Assembly: GCA_017848115.1 (NCBI GenBank)
Contig: JAGAKZ010000041.1
Location: forward strand, 1-63,316
Length of the DNA: 63,316 bases
Origin: Oscillospiraceae bacterium
Lineage (GTDB): Bacteria; Bacillota; Clostridia; Oscillospirales; Ruminococcaceae
Direction: 5' to 3'
Shown: positions 27,568 to 35,384 of the stretch, piece after piece
Layout: the number at the start of each line of letters is the position of its first letter
Position numbering within the stretch: position 1 is the stretch's first letter
Notes under the pieces: model-generated
Database searches by the model: none
Seen by the model: only the letters and a program-made list of their open reading frames with translations
Told to the model about the DNA's origin: nothing
Position numbers and translations under genes: made by a program

Positions 27568-29313
27568 ATGAATAACAAAAAAATTTTAAGTGTACTCGCA
27601 GCAATATCTATTCTGACAATGAGTGGAGTATATCCGGTATATGCACTCGAAGAAACACCGGTTACAAGTATTGAATACATCACTTCCGATACGTTCAGAG
27701 ATAATTGGGAAGTTGAAACTGTAAAGCTTCCGGACGGAATAAAGAGCATCGGAAAAGAGATGTTTTACAATTGCGAAAATTTAAACACAATAGAAATACC
27801 GGCAAGTGTTGAAAATATTGACGCTTCTGCTTTTATGTACTGCTGTGCTCTTACAAATATAAATGTTGACCCTGAAAACAAGAATTACAAATCTGTTGAC
27901 GGTGTGCTTTTCAGCAGTGACATGAAAGAACTTGTAAGATATCCAACAGGCAGAACTGATATGGATTATGTTGTTCCTGACAGTGTAGAAAAAATATCAG
28001 AAAATGCTTTCCATTCTTCACAGCTTTTATCGTTAAAACTTTGTGACAGCGTAAAAGAATTAGATAAAGGTGCTTTTGCAAATTCGTTATCGCTGATATC
28101 AGTATCGTTTGGAAAAAATATTGAATCTATAGGTTCTGATATTTTTAAGCGTTGCATACAACTTTCTGATGTATATTATACAGGAACCAAAGAACAGTGG
28201 AATGATATAGATAATGTAACAGAAACTTTCAGTAATTCTGATCTTCAGCTTCATTATGGTACAGAGCTGACAGATGGTGTATCGGTGTCCGGTAAGTACG
28301 GAGAACTGATTACCTGGACACTTGAAAAAAATGTACTTAAGATAGAAGGTACCGGCGAAATTAAGTATAATAATCCATGGTATTATTATGATAGTTATGT
28401 CAGAAAAGTCGTTATATCTGATGGTATTACAGCAATAGGCAGTTCTGCATTTGGCGGATTTAAGGATATGGTGTCTATAGATATTCCTGAAAGCGTTACT
28501 TCTATAAGCTTTGATGCATTTTCAGGTTGTACATCTCTTAAGTCAGTATATATACCTTCCGGAGTAAAACAGCTTGATTATGGTGTATTTGTGGAATGTG
28601 CATCACTTGAAACTATTGATGTATCAGAAGAAAATGAAAGTTATAAAAGTATTGACGGTGTATGGTTCACAAAAGACGGAAAAGAACTGTTGCACTATCC
28701 TGAGGGAAAAACGGACAGTACATATACTGTTCCTGAAAATGTTGAAGCAATAAAAGGGCATGCATTTATGAGTGCAAAGTGTTCATCGATAATTATTCCT
28801 GATAGTGTTACATACATAAGCGATTATGCTTTTGCCGGTAGTAAAATAACGGATATCACTATTCCGGAAGGTATAACAGAAATCTATAACGGAACATTTC
28901 TTGACTGTCCTAAACTCGAAAGCGTTAAGTTAAACGGAGAAATTAAATCTGTAGGACAACTCGCTTTTGCTTATTGCAGTTCATTAAAATCAGTAGAATT
29001 CATCAATACTCCGGAAAACATCGAGGAAAATGCTTTCTGGAACAGTGACTTATTTAAACCGGTTACCGTTCCCGGAAATGTTAAAACTGTTGATCTGATC
29101 GAAGAAACAGTTTACGGTGACCTTAACTCCGACATGACAACCGATCTTACAGATCTTTCACTTCTTTCACTTCATCTTTTAGACGATGCATCTTTAGATG
29201 AAAGTGCGTTGAAAGCTGCTGATGTTAATGGCGACGGAGATGTAAACCTCGCAGACCTTGCACATTTTAAACAGTATATTTCAAAAGATGATGTGACTCT
29301 TGGTTTGCAGTAA
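27568..29313 (+). CDS. Secreted BspA-type leucine-rich-repeat protein with C-terminal dockerin
   Basis: A 581-residue secreted protein. A signal peptide (about 1-25, ending VYAL) is followed by BspA-type LRR_5 repeats of about 23 residues (NLNTIEIPASVENIDASAFMYC; SLKSVYIPSGVKQLDYGVF and others), interrupted by a segment near 230-270 (SGKYGELITWTLEKNVLKIEGTGEI). Residues from about 515 form a type I dockerin: GDLNSDMTTDLTDLSLLSLHLL and ADVNGDGDVNLADLAHFKQYIS, the second with an ideal calcium loop. Dockerins dock to cohesins on a cellulosome scaffoldin; the LRR part probably binds host or plant polymers or proteins. ATG 27568 follows AAAGGGG. Confidence 0.92.
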   Translation: MNNKKILSVLAAISILTMSGVYPVYALEETPVTSIEYITSDTFRDNWEVETVKLPDGIKSIGKEMFYNCENLNTIEIPASVENIDASAFMYCCALTNINVDPENKNYKSVDGVLFSSDMKELVRYPTGRTDMDYVVPDSVEKISENAFHSSQLLSLKLCDSVKELDKGAFANSLSLISVSFGKNIESIGSDIFKRCIQLSDVYYTGTKEQWNDIDNVTETFSNSDLQLHYGTELTDGVSVSGKYGELITWTLEKNVLKIEGTGEIKYNNPWYYYDSYVRKVVISDGITAIGSSAFGGFKDMVSIDIPESVTSISFDAFSGCTSLKSVYIPSGVKQLDYGVFVECASLETIDVSEENESYKSIDGVWFTKDGKELLHYPEGKTDSTYTVPENVEAIKGHAFMSAKCSSIIIPDSVTYISDYAFAGSKITDITIPEGITEIYNGTFLDCPKLESVKLNGEIKSVGQLAFAYCSSLKSVEFINTPENIEENAFWNSDLFKPVTVPGNVKTVDLIEETVYGDLNSDMTTDLTDLSLLSLHLLDDASLDESALKAADVNGDGDVNLADLAHFKQYISKDDVTLGLQ

Positions 29314-29356
29314 AAAAATTAAAAGATAATATTTTGTTTTAAAATATTTTTCAGAT

Positions 29357-29410
29357 AAAAATGACCGCTGTCATAAAGATACGAAATGTATCATGACAGC
29401 GGTCGTTTTT
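29357..29410 (+). terminator. Terminator of the LRR-dockerin gene
   Basis: 12-bp perfect stem GACCGCTGTCAT/ATGACAGCGGTC (29362-29373 with 29392-29403), then GTTTTTAT; the flanking A run makes it plausible in both directions. Confidence 0.9.
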
Positions 29411-29479
29411 ATATTCCTGAAAATTTTAAAATTTTTCTGTCTTCTCAACCGTTTATTCTGCAATCTTATGAAAATGCAC

Positions 29480-29503
29480 TCTACAAATCCATACTGATTT
29501 CAA
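29480..29503 (-). other. Promoter-like relic, near copy of the nudC promoter
   Basis: On the minus strand, TTGAAA plus the spacer ending GATTTGTAG matches the nudC promoter at 22 of 24 positions, but the -10 position reads AGTGCA instead of TATAAT. No minus-strand gene follows. In the 280-base gap 29314-29593 this and the preceding terminator are the only features seen. Confidence 0.4.
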
Positions 29504-29722
29504 TATAAATTAAGCATCTCCCCTGCCTGTACCGAAATTTATTTAAAGCATCACATTTTATAGTTGATTTAATACAAAAACATATGTAGAAATATGTATA
29601 ATCATACAAATATTTTTTTCCTTGAAAGAAATCGCCCTTTTTTCGACATATATATTATAGGGGAAGTGTATCATAACGACTCTGTAAATTCTGAAAATTA
29701 TTTTAAAAGGTGGGGTGATAGA

Positions 29723-30249
29723 TTGGACGACTTTAAAAATACAGACACCGAATTTCTCATACACAGTGTTGCGGCAAAATACTATAACGATGTTTACAGA
29801 CTTTGCAGAGCGCATCTAAAAAACAAAATGGACGCAGAGGATTGCACACAGGAAGTGTTTGCAGTATTTTGTCAGAAATCAGAAAAGCTCACCATTGGAG
29901 ACGAAATTAAAAAATGGCTTTATGCTGTCGCAAAGAATAAAATAAAAGAATACAGAAGAAAAAATCAGGACTATAACAGAAGCGATATTGATATAGAAAA
30001 TCTCATTGATGATGAAAAACTCTCATATCGTGAAATATTTTTTGATGATAAAGACCAGTCAATAACCGATTTACTCGAACAGTTTACATTTTTAAATAAA
30101 ATCGAAAAAGAGATACTAGTGGATTTTTATCAGAATCAGTTAGATCCGGATATCATTGCAAAAAACATAATATGACATTGAATGCTTTTTATTCAAGAAT
30201 GACCAGAATAAAGGCAAAATTATTAAAAAGCCTTGGTGAAAACAGCTAA
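29723..30249 (+). CDS. ECF-type sigma factor read through a -1 frameshift (or broken by one)
   Basis: The TTG at 29723, behind AAGGTGGGGTG, begins a protein with sigma region 2 (YYNDVYRLCRAHLKN, DAEDCTQEVFAVF, KKWLYAVAKNKIKEYRRK). Zero-frame reading stops at TGA 30173-30175 inside region 4 after 150 residues. In the -1 frame translation continues to TAA 30247-30249 with the second half of the region 4 helix-turn-helix (NMTLNAFYSRMTRIKAKLL). The heptamer A_AAA_AAC (30160-30166) lies exactly in phase two codons before the stop, so -1 slippage gives a 175-residue sigma with intact region 4. Alternatives are a one-base loss from an A7 run or a sequencing error. Followed by a putative anti-sigma gene. 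Confidence 0.75.
30160..30166 (+). other. In-phase slippery heptamer A_AAA_AAC
   Basis: Zero-frame codons are GCA AAA AAC, so both tRNAs can re-pair after a -1 slip. The zero-frame TGA follows at 30173. I see no obvious stimulatory pseudoknot downstream and only a weak GGA upstream. Confidence 0.5.
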
Positions 30250-30354
30250 ATAAAAGCACTGTATTTTGTATGGATATCTGAAAATAAAAAAGTTTTTATT
30301 TTTTGCAAGAAATCAGTGTAAAAAAATCATTACTATATAGAGGAGGAAAAAAAC

Positions 30355-31191
30355 ATGAGCAAAAAAGTGGAGAGGGACTTCGTAAAGGATTTTTTGCTTA
30401 GTACAGAGATCGAAGAAAAAGCAATAGAAACAAGCATGAAAGAACTCAACAGAAAAATAAAAAAAGGTGATGTTGACGGAGTCGATGAAATTGTTGACTT
30501 TCTGCTTGAAATGCAAGGATATGACGAGTCAGAAGAAATTGATATTCAAAAAAGTATTGATAAGCTAATGAGTGATATAAATGACGGACTCTATAACGAT
30601 TCAGTGAACAAAAGGAAAAAGTTTAATATATCAAAGAAAGCTGTTGTTGCTGTCGCTTCTGTTATAGTGCTGTTTACTACAAACACTATTGTAAGAGCGA
30701 CAACCAACGAAAGCATTCTGACACTTGCAGTAAATATTGCAGAAAACAGTTTCTCAATCGACAATAACAAAGTAATCAAACTCCCTGTTTCCGAAAACGA
30801 CCCATATGGAATAAGGGCGGAATGTCAAAAATACAAATACACTCCCGATGTTCCATTTTATTTACCGGAAGGTTTTGAGTTGATGGAGATGCATCAGTCA
30901 ACTCCTTCAAATTATGACTTTGATTCTCGTTTTAACGCTTTTAAGTTTAAAAAAGGAACAAGCTGTATTTTATTTAATTATAATTATGACCCAAATATGT
31001 CGGATAGTATGCCATTAAGATATGATGAATCTGAATGTACAGTAATCACAATAAATGGTGCACAAGCAGCTTTAGTTAAAAGAGAAAACGGGTATACGGT
31101 TGATTATTATAAAAATAAAATAACCTATTTTATAGATTTTCAATATGTTGATTTTGATGAGATCGATAAGATCATTAACAGTATAGGATAA
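30355..31191 (+). CDS. DUF4367 membrane protein, putative anti-sigma factor
   Basis: A 278-residue protein. The N-terminal 85 residues are charged, helical and cytoplasmic; one membrane helix (about 97-113, AVVAVASVIVLFTTNTI) leads to an extracellular DUF4367-type domain (about 140-278) with the hallmark VPFYLPEGFEL and a C-terminal YFIDFQYVDFDEIDKIINSI. Membrane proteins with this domain commonly follow ECF sigma genes, where the cytoplasmic part holds sigma and the outer part senses. No zinc-binding anti-sigma motif is visible, so the mode of sigma binding is open. GGAGG before ATG. The next gene is a fused paralogue. Confidence 0.8.
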   Translation: MSKKVERDFVKDFLLSTEIEEKAIETSMKELNRKIKKGDVDGVDEIVDFLLEMQGYDESEEIDIQKSIDKLMSDINDGLYNDSVNKRKKFNISKKAVVAVASVIVLFTTNTIVRATTNESILTLAVNIAENSFSIDNNKVIKLPVSENDPYGIRAECQKYKYTPDVPFYLPEGFELMEMHQSTPSNYDFDSRFNAFKFKKGTSCILFNYNYDPNMSDSMPLRYDESECTVITINGAQAALVKRENGYTVDYYKNKITYFIDFQYVDFDEIDKIINSIG

Positions 31192-31201
31192 AGGTGATAT
31201 T

Positions 31202-32128
31202 TTGAAAAACACAGATAATAACGACAGCTTGTTTCTGATGCGGATTGTTGCCGAAAAATACTATACTGATATATACCGCTTGTGCCATGCATATCTGAAA
31301 AATAAAAATGATGCAAGAAAATGCACCAAAGAAGTATTTATTTTAGTGCAAAAAAATTCGCATAAGATTTTTATAAAAAGAGGTTTGAAAAAAAACATCT
31401 ATAAAATTGCTCAGAAAACAATCAAAGAATTTCCAAAAACAAAAAAATTATCAGAGTCTTGTACTCAGACAGATGATAGTGACAAAGCTGATACGGATAA
31501 AACATTTGAAAAAATGATAGATAAAATAAAAGTGGAAAACAAAAAGAAAAAGTTTGCTATATTAAAAAAAGTCGCCACTATTGTGTTATCGGTTATTGCA
31601 GTGTTATTGGCTATAGATAGTATCCTAAGAGATATTACCAAAAACGAATCAAATATCATGACACTTGCAATTGAAATAGCGGAAGAATATTTTCCGGTTA
31701 ATTTTAAAAAAACTATCGAAATTCCGGTTTCAGAAGATGACCCATATGGAATAAAGACTCAATGCCAACAAAATGGCTATACTCCTGATATTCCGTTTTA
31801 CTTGCCAAAAGGGTTTGAATTAAAAAATATAGATAACAAAAAAATTGATTCAAATTGTTTTTCCAACTCTTTTACATTTGAAAAAAATAAAAGTTATATA
31901 TTCTTTTCTTATCATTATTATATCGATGAAAATGATATGGGTTCTATTTCTATTCCATGTAATGAATTTAATCTAAGCGAAACAACAGTGAATGGAACAA
32001 AAGCAATTTTAAGCCAAGAAGATAATCAATATGTTGTTAATTATACAAAAGACAATATTATCTATGTTATTTTTATACAAGATGTTGATTATGATGAGTG
32101 TGATAATATAATTGAAAGTATTAAGTAG
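31202..32128 (+). CDS. Fusion of sigma region 2, membrane helix and DUF4367 domain
   Basis: A 308-residue protein from TTG 31202 (AAAGGTGAT site). Residues 10-80 are homologous to region 2 of the sigma factor at 29723 (RIVAEKYYTDIYRLCHAYLKN, DARKCTKEVFILVQ, KKNIYKIAQKTIKEF). Residues 105-308 are homologous to the DUF4367 protein just upstream: an acidic/basic juxtamembrane stretch, a membrane helix (about 122-140), then the shared motifs PVSEDDPYGIK, TPDIPFYLPKGFEL and the DVDYDECDNIIESI end. Region 4 is missing. It thus looks like a duplicated sigma/anti-sigma pair fused into one chain by deletion. The region 2 copy has lost acidic residues (DARKC for DAEDC), so it may be a decoy rather than an active sigma. 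Confidence 0.75.
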   Translation: MKNTDNNDSLFLMRIVAEKYYTDIYRLCHAYLKNKNDARKCTKEVFILVQKNSHKIFIKRGLKKNIYKIAQKTIKEFPKTKKLSESCTQTDDSDKADTDKTFEKMIDKIKVENKKKKFAILKKVATIVLSVIAVLLAIDSILRDITKNESNIMTLAIEIAEEYFPVNFKKTIEIPVSEDDPYGIKTQCQQNGYTPDIPFYLPKGFELKNIDNKKIDSNCFSNSFTFEKNKSYIFFSYHYYIDENDMGSISIPCNEFNLSETTVNGTKAILSQEDNQYVVNYTKDNIIYVIFIQDVDYDECDNIIESIK

Positions 32129-32144
32129 AAAAGGAATGGTTATT

Positions 32145-32618
32145 ATGAAAAAAATGAATAGAATTATTTCCGTTATTATAACACTAATATTTCTCAATCG
32201 AAATTCTGTTTCCAGCATGGTAAACGCATATGACAATGAAGTAACAACCACTGAAAATGCAACTACTATAGTTGATGTAAAGACAACAGGTTTGATAAAT
32301 TTACATAGTATTTCTGTAAAATGTTTAAATGGAAAATTAGCAATTAACGCAGAAACAACTTCTACAGAAAATATGAAACAAATCGGATTAAAAAATATTG
32401 TAATTCAACGTTCGTCAAACGGTTCTGATTGGACTGATTATATAATATTAAACGATATGTTGATTGAAGGTAATGAACATATACTTTCCGATTATTCTGT
32501 AAATGTTTTTACTGGATATTACAGAGTAAAATGTGATCATTATGCTAAAGAAAAAGGAATATGGTTTCCTGATGATGAAACTATAAGTAACACTTCAAAT
32601 AGTGTTTACATAAGTTAA
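32145..32618 (+). CDS. Small secreted protein, possibly DUF6147
   Basis: A 157-residue protein with an N-terminal signal sequence (MKKMNRIISVIITLIFLNR, cleavage near VNAYD), a short Thr-rich stretch (EVTTTENATTIV), then a beta-rich domain with GLINLHSISVKC, IVIQRSSNGSDWTDY and FTGYYRVKCDHYA. The two Cys may pair. It resembles small exported proteins found beside sigma/DUF4367 genes in Ruminococcus-type genomes; the DUF6147 label is from memory and uncertain. ATG 32145 (AAGGAATGG site) starts 17 bases after the fusion gene, so it is probably co-transcribed. Confidence 0.65.
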   Translation: MKKMNRIISVIITLIFLNRNSVSSMVNAYDNEVTTTENATTIVDVKTTGLINLHSISVKCLNGKLAINAETTSTENMKQIGLKNIVIQRSSNGSDWTDYIILNDMLIEGNEHILSDYSVNVFTGYYRVKCDHYAKEKGIWFPDDETISNTSNSVYIS

Positions 32619-32770
32619 ACTTTATTGCTTTTGCTTAATATAGAGAGGGTGATTAAATTGATTGTTTAAAACATAAACTTAAAAGCAAGAATAAACATTG
32701 TATCAATGTATTCTTATGCTGAACTATTGATTCAAACTATAATTAACAAAGAAAATATGGGGGTATATTT

Positions 32771-34447
32771 ATGAAGTTTGGAGTTAAATTTTTATCTTTT
32801 TTATCTTCTGCATTAATTGCTACTACATCTTTAAATGTTGACAATTTAATGGCATTAGACGAAACTAAAAACACTTTTTCATATGCTACAGGTGGAAAAT
32901 ATTCTTTAATGGTAGATGAAAATTCTTTATCAAAAGAAAACGTAGAGAGATCTTATAACTATCCATCAAGTTATGATATCACTACCAATTCAAGTACATC
33001 AAGTTATTTTCCCGAAATCGGAAATCAAGGCAGTGTACCATCATGTACAGCATGGGCAACAACGTATTATCAATATACTTATGAAGTTAATAAATTGAGA
33101 AATACGCCTGCTACATCTGAAAATATATATTCGCCATCTTGGACATATAATTATATTAATGGCGGAACTGCTAATAACACTTATCTGGAACACGCGTACA
33201 ATATTTTAGAAAATCAAGGAGCAATGAAACTTGTAGACTATCCACACTCTTCTAATATTAGCACCTACAATTACAATTGGTGCACTGATTCTACAAAACT
33301 CATTGATGCACTTGAATACAGAGGAAAATCTTCTTATACTATTAATGATATCCAAGAAGCTAAATACAGAATATCCCAAGGCAAACCTGCAGTTGTTTGG
33401 ACTAACACTTCTACATGGACAATCGTTACAAACAGTAATAATGAGGACGTTATTGTAAGAGGTGGAACAGCAAATGATAGCGGTCATTTCATGACAATTG
33501 TTGGATATGATGACAATTTCACAGTTACAGTTAATGGCGTTACATTGACCGGTGCCTTTAAACTTGCTAATTCATGGGGTGATAATTGGGGTAATGATGG
33601 ATATATATGGGTATCTTATGATGCATTAAATCTTTACAGTTCTTATGGAACAACATGGCAAAATGATTTTGACGATTATACAAGAGGACGTATTTTCGGT
33701 GGAAATAGTTTCAACCAGTTTTCTTTTTTAGACGTTTATCATTGCGATGTTTACTATGCCGGAGTAGCTGATTTGTATTCAAATGATATGTGGGGAGTAA
33801 ATATATTAACAAAGTACAATAACAATTCCAATTTTACTAAATTACATAATATCGATGATTTTATTCCCAAAAGCACTTCTTCTCGTTATATGATAGCTTT
33901 TGACTATTTTGATGTTTATGGTTCTGAATCCTTATCTCTCTCTAATCAATTTAGAACGATTTTTAATGGTGATGGTTCACAGTCAACATATAATATCAAA
34001 GTAAATATCTTTGATAACTTACACAAAATTATTACATCATCAAGTGGCGGAAGAATACCAAGCAGTGGACAGTATACTTTTAACAATAACGTTTATTTAG
34101 CAAAAGGACGCGTTTCTTCCTATGACAATTCACAAATAACAGTTTCAGACGTTGATCTTGTAAGATACTATTTACTAGGAGATATTCAATTTTCAAATCT
34201 ACAATTGTATTTAGCTGATTACAATAGTGATGGTGTTGTTAGTTTGCTCGATGTAGTTGAAATGCATGAATATGTATCTTCATTAAATCGTTCCAAAAAT
34301 TCTCCATATTCATTAACAGATTATGAAAGTGAATGGGGTTGCTCTTTAGCTGATATTATTGAAAATGATTTTGGTATATCAATAGAAGATTTTATATCTG
34401 ATAACTATACACATTTGTCTTCATTAGGCATCGCCCTAAACTATTAA
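32771..34447 (+). CDS. Secreted papain-like (C1 family) cysteine peptidase with internal dockerin
   Basis: A 558-residue secreted peptidase. Signal peptide about 1-29; a short pro-like segment; catalytic domain about 65-300 with GNQGSVPSCTAWATTYY (nucleophile C92, preceded by the oxyanion-hole Q), SGHFMTIVGYDD (H239) and LANSWGDNWGNDGYIWVSY (N267). Residues 450-505 form a divergent dockerin: YDNSQITVSDVDLVRYYLLG and ADYNSDGVVSLLDVVEMHEY. Unlike the other two dockerins it is followed by about 50 extra residues. The region is visibly A/T-richer than the housekeeping genes. The 152-base gap before it (32619-32770) shows no clear promoter. It could degrade plant or competitor proteins on the cellulosome. 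Confidence 0.9.
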   Translation: MKFGVKFLSFLSSALIATTSLNVDNLMALDETKNTFSYATGGKYSLMVDENSLSKENVERSYNYPSSYDITTNSSTSSYFPEIGNQGSVPSCTAWATTYYQYTYEVNKLRNTPATSENIYSPSWTYNYINGGTANNTYLEHAYNILENQGAMKLVDYPHSSNISTYNYNWCTDSTKLIDALEYRGKSSYTINDIQEAKYRISQGKPAVVWTNTSTWTIVTNSNNEDVIVRGGTANDSGHFMTIVGYDDNFTVTVNGVTLTGAFKLANSWGDNWGNDGYIWVSYDALNLYSSYGTTWQNDFDDYTRGRIFGGNSFNQFSFLDVYHCDVYYAGVADLYSNDMWGVNILTKYNNNSNFTKLHNIDDFIPKSTSSRYMIAFDYFDVYGSESLSLSNQFRTIFNGDGSQSTYNIKVNIFDNLHKIITSSSGGRIPSSGQYTFNNNVYLAKGRVSSYDNSQITVSDVDLVRYYLLGDIQFSNLQLYLADYNSDGVVSLLDVVEMHEYVSSLNRSKNSPYSLTDYESEWGCSLADIIENDFGISIEDFISDNYTHLSSLGIALNY

Positions 34448-34460
34448 GGAGTTGATTTTT

Positions 34461-35315
34461 ATGAAAAAAAACAGGTGTATCACCGCATTACTGTCTCTTT
34501 GCTTGGCATTTTCCTCTTTTTCATCTTCTTTGTTGTACGCTGAATCAACTAATAACTTACCATCTGTAGAAAGTTCAGAAAACTACAACTATATTTCGTT
34601 TGAAGAATTTTCAAAGTTAAGTGAAGAAGAAATAACCGAGAAATATTCTTCGTCAGAAAAATACAAGCAAGCATGCGGTTTTGCAACATCTTTCATCGAT
34701 GTAGCGAAGTCAAACGAAGTAACTATCAATTCTTTCTTTATCTACTTTGATCTTTCATATTTTGGCTCTGCTAAAAATGATTATGTAAATTTCGAAAGAA
34801 TAGACGGCATTCTTTCTTCAGCCGGAGAAAAAATTTTTGATATTTCTGATTACAATGAAAAAGCAATATGCGAACTTCTTGATATTCCCGATGAATATTT
34901 AATTAGTATGGATCATAGTAGCTTTTACATGTCTCTAGATTTTAATGGTGAAAACGTCCTTGTTGCACCAATAAAGATAACACTTGAATTTACAAATGAA
35001 ACAGAGAAAGATTTAGAAAAATGGTTGACCTACATGTATTTAAATCCGTATATCTCATATTGTAGCCCAAGCTATAAAGGTGGTGGAGTTAATTCGACAG
35101 CTCCTTTGAGCATTGGTGACATAAATGAAGATTATAACGTTGACCTCTCCGATCTCACATCTCTCTCACTAGGTCTTATCGGTGACATGAAGTTTACTGA
35201 TAAACAGATATTACTTGCTGATATAAACTCCGACAGTGCAATAAACATTGCAGATTTAGCACTTTTTAAGCAGTATATCATGGGTGAAGATATAGAACTT
35301 GGCTTTTTGAAATAA
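34461..35315 (+). CDS. Secreted dockerin protein of unknown function next to the peptidase
   Basis: A 284-residue protein with signal peptide (about 1-27, LLYAES), an unrecognised acidic domain (about 40-205, strands such as INSFFIYFDLSYFG and VLVAPIKITLEFTN) and a C-terminal dockerin (about 218-280: GDINEDYNVDLSDLTSLSLGLIG and ADINSDSAINIADLALFKQYI). ATG 34461, AAGGAG site, 13 bases after the peptidase stop, so both are co-translated. The tight pairing with a C1 peptidase suggests a partner such as an inhibitor or chaperone; this is inference. Confidence 0.85.
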   Translation: MKKNRCITALLSLCLAFSSFSSSLLYAESTNNLPSVESSENYNYISFEEFSKLSEEEITEKYSSSEKYKQACGFATSFIDVAKSNEVTINSFFIYFDLSYFGSAKNDYVNFERIDGILSSAGEKIFDISDYNEKAICELLDIPDEYLISMDHSSFYMSLDFNGENVLVAPIKITLEFTNETEKDLEKWLTYMYLNPYISYCSPSYKGGGVNSTAPLSIGDINEDYNVDLSDLTSLSLGLIGDMKFTDKQILLADINSDSAINIADLALFKQYIMGEDIELGFLK

Positions 35316-35334
35316 TTTCTTGATGCAATAATAA

Positions 35335-35377
35335 AACAGCAATCCGCACCACTAAAAACGGTGCGGATTACTGTTTT
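35335..35377. terminator. Bidirectional terminator
   Basis: Ten-bp AATCCGCACC/GGTGCGGATT stem (35341-35350 with 35360-35369), extended by AACAG/CTGTT across one mismatch, with A-rich left and T7 right flanks. It serves the plus-strand dockerin gene and the convergent DUF1846 gene. Confidence 0.9.
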
Positions 35378-35384
35378 TTTATAC

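Noticed and set aside
30250-30354. A/T palindrome AAAATAAAAA/TTTTTATTTT as a terminator between sigma and DUF4367 genes
   Set aside because: The stem is only A-U pairs with no GC, too weak for an intrinsic terminator; more likely plain A/T-rich spacer.
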